IMG/VR virus record: IMGVR_UViG_3300049812_003812
Span: 1 to 22,519 of that record
DNA: 22,519 nt
Direction: 5' to 3' (one strand)
DNA from: a virus
The first letter of the stretch is position 1; each line of letters starts with the position of its first letter. The translations under genes and the position numbers were made by a program. Positions 1-6,301 of this stretch are shown in pieces. The notes beneath the pieces were generated by a model. That model was given only the letters and a program-made list of their open reading frames with translations. It did no database searches and was not told where the DNA came from.

Positions 1-1595
1 GGAACGAGGCCGGGCAATTCAGCCTGGAGCGCCGCGACGATCCGCGCCCGCTCATTCGCCGTGTCGACCCCTGGCACTTCTTCCCCGATATGTCGGCCTC
101 GTGCATCAGCGAATGCGAGTTCACCTTCGAGCGCTACCTGTGGACGAAGCGCGACCTTCGCAAAGCCGTGACCAAGCAGGGCTTCAATCCCGATGCCGTG
201 CGCGAATTGCTGCGCGAGGGCCGCGACCGGAAGATGAACCACGAGACGAGCCTGAATTACCTGACGCAGCTCAAGTCGGTAACGGGCGAGGAAAATGGCG
301 CGATCAGCAATCGCTACCTTGTGTGGGAATACCACGGCGAGCTGGAGAAGGACGAGATTGTCACGATTCTCCAGGCGACCGGGCAACTGGAAATGGCGGA
401 AGAGTACGCCGCCATTGATGATCCTTTGCGCGAGTTTCGCGTGATCCTACATTTCTGCGAAGGCACCATCCTCAAGATCGCGCCGGAGTACCCGCTCGAC
501 AGCGGCGAACCGCTCTACAGCGTGTTCAACATCGAAAAGGTCGAAGGCTCGATATTCGGTTACGGCGTGCCCGACCTGATGGATGACAGCCAGAACGCGC
601 TCAATAGCGGCTGGCGCATGGCGCTCGACAATGCCGGGCTGTCGGTCGGGCCGCAGATGATTGTCGACAAGTCGGCCATCCAGCCCTCCGACAATAGCTG
701 GACGATGCTCGCGCGGAAGGTGTGGCTCCGCATCAAGTCGGGCGTGAAGGGCGAGAACCCGCCGATCGAGTTCTTTAATATCCCGAACAATATGCAGGAG
801 ATCGAGCGGATCATCCTGCTATCGCTCCAGTTCATCGATATGGAAACCGGCCTGCCGATGCCGCAGCAGGGCGACCAGACGCGCGACCAGACCAAGACCG
901 TCGGCGGCATGACGATCTTGCAGAACGCCGCGAACATCATCTTCCGCCGCATCGTGAAGAATTACGACGACGACGTGATCTCGCCCACCATGCGCCGGTT
1001 CTACGATTGGAATATGCAGTTCAATCCGAACCAAGCGGTGAAGGGCGATATGCAGATCGACGCGCGCGGCACCGCCGTTCTGTTGCTCAAGGAGATCCAG
1101 GCGCAGAACCTCATGTTCGTGGTTACGCAGCTCATGGAGCATCCGACGATCGGCCCGATGCTGAAACCCTACGACAACGTGATGAAGCTCTTTCAGGCGA
1201 TGATGATTTCGCCGGGCGACACGATGGTCAGCAAGGAAGACTACCTCGCCAGCATGAAGAAGCTCGCCGAGCAGCCGCCGCAGCCCGACGCGGCGCAGAT
1301 CAACGCGCAGGCTCGCATCGACAGCGCCAAGATCAACGCCGAGGCGTCGGCCAAGGATAACGAAACCGCGATTCGTGTGGCGGAGCTGCGCGAGAACACG
1401 GCAATGCTGGAGCTGGCGCAGGCGCAGGGGCTTCGCCTCGAAGAGATCCGCGCCGACCTCGAAAAGCTCGATCGCAAGCTCGCAGGGGATGAGCGCATAA
1501 AGGCGGTCGAGATCGCGAAGGAGGACGAGCGCGCCCGCGTTGCTCGCGAGCAGGGCCGTGACGAGGTTGAAGCCGTGGGGCAGGGGATCGGCTGA
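1..1595 (+). CDS. Phage portal protein (5' end outside window)
   Basis: The reading frame is open from the first base, so the start lies upstream; about 530 C-terminal residues are visible. The protein would form the dodecameric ring at one capsid vertex through which DNA is packaged and ejected and to which the tail adaptor binds. Support is the overall resemblance to portal proteins of P22/N4-type podoviruses: an aromatic patch DPWHFFPD near the visible start, a central mixed region with a GYGVPDLMDDSQ segment typical of portals that follow an N4-like order, and a long C-terminal alpha-helical, Ala/Glu/Arg-rich stretch (about 1290-1590) that suits a barrel or coiled coil. The position just before scaffold and major capsid genes fits. 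The stop overlaps the next start by one base (TGATG). The family is recognised by pattern only, without a search. Confidence 0.85.
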   Translation, partial: NEAGQFSLERRDDPRPLIRRVDPWHFFPDMSASCISECEFTFERYLWTKRDLRKAVTKQGFNPDAVRELLREGRDRKMNHETSLNYLTQLKSVTGEENGAISNRYLVWEYHGELEKDEIVTILQATGQLEMAEEYAAIDDPLREFRVILHFCEGTILKIAPEYPLDSGEPLYSVFNIEKVEGSIFGYGVPDLMDDSQNALNSGWRMALDNAGLSVGPQMIVDKSAIQPSDNSWTMLARKVWLRIKSGVKGENPPIEFFNIPNNMQEIERIILLSLQFIDMETGLPMPQQGDQTRDQTKTVGGMTILQNAANIIFRRIVKNYDDDVISPTMRRFYDWNMQFNPNQAVKGDMQIDARGTAVLLLKEIQAQNLMFVVTQLMEHPTIGPMLKPYDNVMKLFQAMMISPGDTMVSKEDYLASMKKLAEQPPQPDAAQINAQARIDSAKINAEASAKDNETAIRVAELRENTAMLELAQAQGLRLEEIRADLEKLDRKLAGDERIKAVEIAKEDERARVAREQGRDEVEAVGQGIG

Positions 1596-1819
1596 TGAAC
1601 CGCCACAACCCCGATTGGCTGGAGCTTCGCAAGAAGATCGCGAAAGCGATCGAGGATGATCGCGACCGGCTCGAACAGCCGGGGCTAGATCCCGAATTTA
1701 CGCGCGGGCGCATCGACGCCATGCGTGCGATCATTCAGATGGTGGAGCCTGCCGCGCCCTTCTCGACAGAGATAGCCACCGTGGATTACAACCAGTCTTA
1801 CGAACCGTCCGAAACCTAA
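1595..1819 (+). CDS. Small hypothetical phage protein, 74 aa
   Basis: This small protein is not recognised. It starts on an ATG that shares one base with the portal stop codon, so it is probably translated by coupling to the portal gene. The first 55 residues look helical and highly charged (WLELRKKIAKAIEDDRDRL), followed by a short non-helical tail with several Ser, Thr and Tyr. It lies between portal and scaffold genes, where podoviruses often keep a small accessory head gene. GC-rich third positions and the tight junction support it as a real gene. No function is assigned. Confidence 0.7.
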   Translation: MNRHNPDWLELRKKIAKAIEDDRDRLEQPGLDPEFTRGRIDAMRAIIQMVEPAAPFSTEIATVDYNQSYEPSET

Positions 1820-1841
1820 CGCTTGAAGAAAGACCCCGACT

Positions 1842-2864
1842 ATGGCAATCGAACAAGACCAGACGCAGCCCCCTTCCAATGATGCCGAGGTCGAGCAGAC
1901 CTCCGCCGAGGAACAACAGGCGGTTGATGACGGTGATGACGATGGCGATTTCAGCGATGCGTTTTCGGAGCGGGCCACCGATCCGGGGAAGCAAAGGCAG
2001 AAAGAGCCGCAGGACGGCGGTGCGCCCTCCCCCGAAGAAGAGCCGGAGCAATCCCGCTCGCAGGACGCTCCCCCGCAAGGGGCGGCAAAGGACACCACCG
2101 CCAGCGGCACCAACGCATCAGCGTTCGACCCCTGGTCAGGACTAAGCCCCGAGCAGAAGTCGCACTTCGAGAGACTCCAGGCTTCAGAGAGATCGCAGCG
2201 CGGGCGCGTTAGCGCCTTGACCCGCAAGATGAACGAGCAGCGGCCAGCCCCGGCGCCGACACCGGCCCCGAAGCAGGATCGCCGCGAAGAGCAATCGAGC
2301 GAGGACAGCGGTTCGGAACGTCAATCCCAAGAAGGAAACACCGTTTCCGACTTGGATAAGCGCCTACAGGAAGCCGCCGACGAATACGGCGATGTTGTAG
2401 GGCCGCTGGTCGACGCTCTTGCCGACGTTCGTGCGGAAGTCGCCACCCTCAAAGGGTTCGCTTCCAAGGTTGAGGTCGAAAACGACTCCCAAGAATTGGC
2501 CCGTTCCTATGCGGCCCTTGAAGAAGCCCACCCGGATTACGCCGATTACGGCCCCGGTAGTGACTTCGAGGCATGGCTTGGCGACCAGCCTGCAAAGGTG
2601 GTCGAATTGGCGGGCAGCTACGATCCTCGCGAAGTCTCATTGGCGCTCACGTTGTTCAAGACGGAACGCTCCGCCGAAACCGCCAAGCTGGCCGGTGAAG
2701 AAGGCGCAGGGAACGAAGGGGCCAGCACCGCAACCGACGCAAAGCGGGCGCGGCAACTGGACGGAAGCAGGCAAGTGACCTCGCGAGGGGCACCGGCAGC
2801 TTCCGGTACGCCGAATGACTTTGATTCGGCGTTCGATGCGAGAGCTAGGCAGCACGCCAAGTAA
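1842..2864 (+). CDS. Putative capsid scaffolding protein
   Basis: A 340-aa, very hydrophilic, acidic protein placed directly between portal and major capsid genes, the classic position of a head scaffold that guides procapsid assembly and is then removed. Residues 1-160 are disordered and rich in Asp, Glu, Gln, Ser and Pro, with an acidic run DDGDDDGD near residues 29-36. Residues about 165-290 are predicted helical (VSDLDKRLQEAADEYGDVV and following), as expected for a scaffold core. A short motif of the form DFxxAFxxRA occurs near both ends, at residues 36-45 and 326-335. The ribosome-binding site is weak (GAAG upstream of the ATG). The call rests on position and composition rather than recognised sequence identity; an internal head protein is the main alternative. 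Confidence 0.65.
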   Translation: MAIEQDQTQPPSNDAEVEQTSAEEQQAVDDGDDDGDFSDAFSERATDPGKQRQKEPQDGGAPSPEEEPEQSRSQDAPPQGAAKDTTASGTNASAFDPWSGLSPEQKSHFERLQASERSQRGRVSALTRKMNEQRPAPAPTPAPKQDRREEQSSEDSGSERQSQEGNTVSDLDKRLQEAADEYGDVVGPLVDALADVRAEVATLKGFASKVEVENDSQELARSYAALEEAHPDYADYGPGSDFEAWLGDQPAKVVELAGSYDPREVSLALTLFKTERSAETAKLAGEEGAGNEGASTATDAKRARQLDGSRQVTSRGAPAASGTPNDFDSAFDARARQHAK

Positions 2865-2919
2865 TCGCGGGCCGGGGGCCAAGCTCTCTGCGCTCGAATG
2901 AGTAACGAGGGAAAATACG

Positions 2920-3921
2920 ATGGCCACCGGCACCACCACCTACGGCGACATCAACCAGCGTACCGCGGGCTATGCGTCCGCGGATATGCTTCGCCACTCC
3001 GAGCCTTGGCTTGTCCTGTCCAAGATGGGCGTGACCAAGCCGGTTCCGAAGAACAAGGCGGAGACGATCAAGTTCCGCCGCCCGATTCCGTTCGCTCCGG
3101 CCACCACGCCGGTTGTCGAAGGCGTCACGCCCACCGCGCAGAAGGTCCAGTACGAAGACGTGCAGGCCACTTTGAAGCAGTACGGGCGCCCGATCGAAAT
3201 CACCGACAAGGTGACGGAGCTTTCCGAAGATCCGGTCATGGAAACGGCGACCATGCTCGCAGGCGAGCAGGCGGGCGGCACGATCGAGCAGGTGCTTTAC
3301 GGCATCCTCAAGGCGGGCACGAACGTCTTTTACGCCAATGGCGCGGCGCGCAGCCAGGTCAACACCGTCCTGACGCTCAACAAGCAGCGTGCGGTCACTC
3401 GCGCGCTTGCCGGGCAGAAGTCGCTCAAGATCACCCGTATGCTGAAATCCGGCCCGGATTACGGCGTGCAGGCGGTCGAGGCGGCTTACGTTGCCGTGGC
3501 GCACACCGACCTCGACAGCGACATTCGCAACCTCGCCGGGTTCATCCCGGTCGCGAAGTACGGCACCCGTCAGACGATTTCCGATCACGAGATCGGTTCG
3601 GTTGAACAGGTCCGCTACGTCCTGTCGCCGGATCTGGCACCGTGGGAAGATGCAGGCGGCGCCGCTGGTGGCACCATGCTTTCGACCAGCGGCTCGCAGT
3701 CCGACGTGTACCCGATCCTGTATCTGGGTCAGGATGCGTTCGCGCACGTTCCGCTCAAGGGCAAGGAGGCGATCAAGCCGATGGTCCTCAACCCCGGCAC
3801 GCCGTCGAAGTCTGACCCGATGGGCCAGCGCGGCTATGTGTCGTGGAAGTGCTGGTACACCGCCGTCATCCTCAACGATCTGTGGATGGCTCGCCTCGAA
3901 GTCGCTGTCAGCGTTCTCTAA
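2920..3921 (+). CDS. Major capsid protein, N4-gp56 family
   Basis: This 333-aa protein matches the N4-gp56 family of major capsid proteins, which adopt an HK97-type fold and form the icosahedral shell. Visible hallmarks include the N-terminal MATGTTTYGDINQRTAGYAS, a conserved LRHSEPWLVLSKMG segment, KFRRPIPFAPATTPVVEGVTP around residues 50-70, the stretch YGRPIEITDKVTELSEDPV, and a C-terminal GYVSWKCWYTAVILNDLWMA. Length is within the family's usual range. A clear Shine-Dalgarno sequence (GAGGGA, 2907-2912) sits 7 bases before the ATG, in keeping with high expression. The gene follows the scaffold candidate and is followed by two hairpins and a small gene. Identification is by recognised family pattern and is secure; host range cannot be read from it. 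Confidence 0.92.
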   Translation: MATGTTTYGDINQRTAGYASADMLRHSEPWLVLSKMGVTKPVPKNKAETIKFRRPIPFAPATTPVVEGVTPTAQKVQYEDVQATLKQYGRPIEITDKVTELSEDPVMETATMLAGEQAGGTIEQVLYGILKAGTNVFYANGAARSQVNTVLTLNKQRAVTRALAGQKSLKITRMLKSGPDYGVQAVEAAYVAVAHTDLDSDIRNLAGFIPVAKYGTRQTISDHEIGSVEQVRYVLSPDLAPWEDAGGAAGGTMLSTSGSQSDVYPILYLGQDAFAHVPLKGKEAIKPMVLNPGTPSKSDPMGQRGYVSWKCWYTAVILNDLWMARLEVAVSVL

Positions 3922-3940
3922 TCGCTGACTGACCAGAACC

Positions 3941-3965
3941 GGGGGTGACAATTCGTGTCACCCCC
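3941..3965 (+). promoter_or_regulatory. Perfect 10-bp hairpin after the capsid gene
   Basis: A 10-base arm beginning GGGGGTGACA pairs perfectly with its inverse across a 5-base loop, 19 bases after the capsid stop codon. No U-tract follows, so it is not a standard intrinsic terminator. It may protect the 3' end of the capsid message, mark an RNase processing site, or lower read-through into the next gene. Confidence 0.6.
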
Positions 3966-3969
3966 ATCC

Positions 3970-3984
3970 GGCTCCGAGGGAGCC
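3970..3984 (+). promoter_or_regulatory. Small 6-bp hairpin before the 3998 gene
   Basis: GGCTCC pairs with GGAGCC across a 3-base loop (GAG), four bases after the larger capsid hairpin and just before the Shine-Dalgarno sequence (GGAGAG, 3988-3993) of the next gene. In RNA it could stack on the first hairpin and affect translation of the small downstream gene. Its stability is modest, so its function is uncertain. Confidence 0.35.
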
Positions 3985-3997
3985 TACGGAGAGAACG

Positions 3998-4300
3998 ATG
4001 TTCCCCAATACCGTTATCGGCCAGGTCACTGCGACCGGCAACGCCATCAACGTCGTGCTGGGCTTCAAGCCCGACAAGGTTCGCGTTGTGCGCGTCTCGA
4101 ACGGCGCTGAATTGCAGCGCTTCCGTGGTCAGACCGGAATGCTGATCGCCGCGAGCGGTGCGCGCACCGTGCAGGCTGGCATCACCGACTATGAAGGCAC
4201 CGAAGGCGAAGGCTTCACCATCCCGGCCACCGCCGCGGTGAACGCCAACGGCGAAGTGCTGATGTACGAAGCCGTTCGGTCGGCACCCGGCGCGCAGTAA
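3998..4300 (+). CDS. Small head protein, possible capsid decoration protein, 100 aa
   Basis: This 100-aa protein directly follows the major capsid gene and is preceded by a good Shine-Dalgarno sequence (GGAGAG, 6 bases before the ATG). It looks all-beta: alternating hydrophobic strands such as INVVLGFKPDKVRVVRVSNG, a Gly/Ala-rich middle, and GFTIPATAAVNANGEVLMYE at the end. Small beta-rich proteins encoded just after the capsid gene are often shell-decorating (cement) proteins, and this is the best guess from position and composition. It is not recognised by sequence, and a minor head or connector component is possible. An intrinsic terminator follows at once, so the capsid gene and this gene may form one highly expressed unit. 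Confidence 0.7.
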   Translation: MFPNTVIGQVTATGNAINVVLGFKPDKVRVVRVSNGAELQRFRGQTGMLIAASGARTVQAGITDYEGTEGEGFTIPATAAVNANGEVLMYEAVRSAPGAQ

Positions 4301-4305
4301 TGAGG

Positions 4306-4328
4306 GCGGGGCTTCGGCCCCGCTTTCT
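4306..4328 (+). terminator. Intrinsic terminator with UUCG tetraloop
   Basis: A 7-bp GC stem (GCGGGGC with GCCCCGC) closes a TTCG loop at 4313-4316, one of the most stable RNA tetraloops, and is followed by TTTCT. It starts 6 bases after the stop of the 3998 gene. The short, imperfect T-tract suggests partial termination, reducing expression of the genes after the capsid unit. Confidence 0.75.
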
Positions 4329-4379
4329 GTTGGCGCATAGCTCCAACATTCCTCCAACACTCTTTCAGGAGTGATCGAA

Positions 4380-4928
4380 ATGAAAACCGCCACCATCAAT
4401 ATCAGCAAGGACAAGCACGGCGGGACCGTTCGTGGCGCCGTGAACGGCCAGCGCTTCGATCTCGAAGTCGGCAAGGATATTCCTGTCACCGAGCAGGTTC
4501 TTGCCTCGCTCGATCAGAGCCACGTCGATTACCGTCTCGTTTCCCCGCTCGCGGGGGAGGACGCGGGTGAGGGGTCGCCCGCGTCCTCGACGGTCGAGTC
4601 CACCGCGATCCGCCTCGAAACGCCCACCGATGGCGAAGGGGCGAACGATCCCGATGCCGAACCGGTCGAATTGCAGCAGCGCACCGATCGCGAGCTGACC
4701 GAGGAAAGCCAGGAAGCCAGCAGGCAGAATGCCGAAACCGGCACTTTCGACCACGATGGCGACGGCCAGCCGGGCGGCAGCGAGCCGAAAGATCCGCCCG
4801 CGCTTTCCGGCAAGACCACGGAAGAGCTGAACACCATCGCCAAGGACGAAGGTGTGGACCTGTCCGAAGCGAAGACCAACAAGGATCGGCGCGAGCTGAT
4901 CGAGAAGGCGCGCGCCAAGGCCGCGTGA
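4380..4928 (+). CDS. Acidic phage protein with C-terminal Rho-N/HeH-like segment
   Basis: The ATG at 4380 is preferred over an in-frame GTG at 4371 because AGGAG (4367-4371) lies 8 bases before it and overlaps the GTG. The product is 182 aa. Residues 1-55 form a compact domain (VNGQRFDLEVGKDIPVTEQV and following) of the kind seen in small head-tail proteins. The middle is acidic and disordered, with an EF-hand-like loop DHDGDGQPGGS near residues 120-130. The C-terminal 40 residues (TTEELNTIAKDEGVDLSEAK and beyond) resemble the helix-extension-helix fold of Rho N-terminal/SAP-like domains found in phage head proteins. The gene lies after the terminator and before another protein with a similar short helical motif. 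The exact role is unknown. Confidence 0.7.
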   Translation: MKTATINISKDKHGGTVRGAVNGQRFDLEVGKDIPVTEQVLASLDQSHVDYRLVSPLAGEDAGEGSPASSTVESTAIRLETPTDGEGANDPDAEPVELQQRTDRELTEESQEASRQNAETGTFDHDGDGQPGGSEPKDPPALSGKTTEELNTIAKDEGVDLSEAKTNKDRRELIEKARAKAA

Positions 4929-5015
4929 CCTTGCCGCTTTGCGCGGCGTAAGGCATGAAGCGTGGCGGGCCTCCAACCGGAGCGTCCGCCCGTTTCGCAT
5001 CAGAGGAAAGACCCC

Positions 5016-5594
5016 ATGGCAATTCGCAATATCTCCATCACCGAGGCGACCCCCGCGCAACTCAGCGAGTACGTCCGCACGTTCCTCAATCTCGAAGTGA
5101 GCGGCCACGAGACGCCCGAAGAGCTGAACGCCAAGATCGACGCAGCCCAGCCCGGCGCGACCATGATCTTCGTGAACGAACCCGACACTCCCGCGCAGGT
5201 GACAGCGCAGGAAACGGCGGGCGAAGTGCCGCTGCGAACCGAAGAGCCGCGCGGCAAGCAGGCTGGATCGCTCGGCCAGGGCGATCCGCGTGCCGTGATC
5301 CATATCCCGATCGTGGATACCGAGGACGAATCCGGCAAGCGCGATGTGTTGGTCGGCGTGAACGGTCGCGCATGGCAGCTCAAGCGCGGCCACGATCTCA
5401 CCGTTCCGTGGCGCGTCGTCGTCGCATTGCAGAACGCCGTGACGGATGTTGTTCGTCATAGCCAAGCCGCTGAAACGCTGGGAGACGTTACCGTCAGTAA
5501 GGCGCAGCGGGTCGCTTTCAATATGCTCGAACGCCCTTCCGAGGCTGAATTGGCCGAATGGAATGAGCGCGTCGGCCAGCAATTCTGCGCGTGA
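5016..5594 (+). CDS. Hypothetical virion-type protein with HeH/LEM-like N-terminus, 192 aa
   Basis: The start is placed at ATG 5016, 8 bases after AGAGGA (5002-5007). An in-frame GTG at 4962 would add 18 residues but has no ribosome-binding site. Residues 7-42 (ATPAQLSEYVRTFLNLEVSG, then a helix EELNAKIDAA) resemble a two-helix SAP/LEM-type module. A second domain near residues 95-145 has the pattern VLVGVNGRAWQLKRGHDLTV followed by a P-W-R-V-V helix, seen in small unassigned podovirus proteins encoded near the capsid gene. The gene ends with an NERVGQQFCA tail. It sits 8 bases before the adaptor gene. No biochemical role is recognised; a head-completion or minor head component is plausible from position. 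Confidence 0.7.
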   Translation: MAIRNISITEATPAQLSEYVRTFLNLEVSGHETPEELNAKIDAAQPGATMIFVNEPDTPAQVTAQETAGEVPLRTEEPRGKQAGSLGQGDPRAVIHIPIVDTEDESGKRDVLVGVNGRAWQLKRGHDLTVPWRVVVALQNAVTDVVRHSQAAETLGDVTVSKAQRVAFNMLERPSEAELAEWNERVGQQFCA

Positions 5595-5602
5595 GGTAAG
5601 TT

Positions 5603-6301
5603 ATGAATTTCCTGCAACTGTGCCAGGCTACCGCGCTCGATAGCGGCACGGTTGCAGGCGTTCCCAACTTCACCAGCGTCGAAGGCGCGACCGGGCGCGT
5701 GGCGCAGGTGGTCGGCTGGGTGCGCGATGCGTACATCGACATTCAGAACGAGCGCGGCGATTGGCGCTGGATGCACAAGCGGTTTACCGCCGCGCTCACG
5801 ATCGGCGAGAACCGTTACAGCGCCGCCACTTTGGGCGTTCCGGATCTTCGCCGTTGGCTCGGCGATATTCCTGCGCTCGGCTGGTCCCCGCTCTCGCTCT
5901 ACGAAGTGGGCAAGAAGGAGCAGGAAGGCGCGCTACACCAGATCGAATACATGAGCTGGGTCGAGCGCTATGCACGCGGGCAGCACGATGCGAACAAGCC
6001 GACGGAATGGGCTGTCTCGCCGCAGAACGAGCTGCTGGTGGGGCCGACGCCCGATAAGGCGTACCTGATCGCCGGAGAGTATCGAGCGAAACCGCAGGTT
6101 CTCCAGCTCGACGGTGACGTTCCCGAAATGCCGGAAGACTATCACCGGCTGATTATCGCCGAAGCGATCCGCCTGATGGCGCGCAGCGACGAGGCGTTCA
6201 ACGTCCTCGCCGAAAAGGCGCAAATGTATGACCGGCTGCGACAGCCGCTCGTGAACGATCAGACGCCGGATATAGATTTCGGCGGGGGTAGCCTGGCATG
6301 A
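5603..6301 (+). CDS. Head-tail adaptor protein (SU10-adaptor-like)
   Basis: A 232-aa protein that starts with MNFLQLCQATALDSG, followed by a helix with VVGWVRDAYIDIQNERGDWR and the word WMHKRF. This N-terminal pattern (a helix, a conserved W-V-x-x-A-x-x-x-I, then W-x-W-M) is typical of the adaptor ring proteins of podoviruses, which sit under the portal and connect it to the tail nozzle. The C-terminal region MPEDYHRLIIAEAIRLMARS is the expected long helix followed by a short tail that inserts into the neighbouring ring. The gene follows the head genes and overlaps the next gene by ATGA, consistent with equimolar connector assembly. AGGT upstream of the ATG gives a moderate ribosome-binding site. 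Family assignment is by pattern. Confidence 0.78.
   Translation: MNFLQLCQATALDSGTVAGVPNFTSVEGATGRVAQVVGWVRDAYIDIQNERGDWRWMHKRFTAALTIGENRYSAATLGVPDLRRWLGDIPALGWSPLSLYEVGKKEQEGALHQIEYMSWVERYARGQHDANKPTEWAVSPQNELLVGPTPDKAYLIAGEYRAKPQVLQLDGDVPEMPEDYHRLIIAEAIRLMARSDEAFNVLAEKAQMYDRLRQPLVNDQTPDIDFGGGSLA

Noticed and set aside
2845-3951. 368-codon open frame on the minus strand across the capsid gene
   Set aside because: Antisense to a securely recognised major capsid protein.
4929-4953. Hairpin (GCCGC/GCGGC) after the 4380 gene as a terminator
   Set aside because: The stem is only 5 bp of perfect pairing and no T-tract follows.
4365-5582. 405-codon open frame on the minus strand across two head genes
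   Set aside because: It spans two plus-strand genes with good ribosome-binding sites and a conserved gene order; no domain is recognisable in it.
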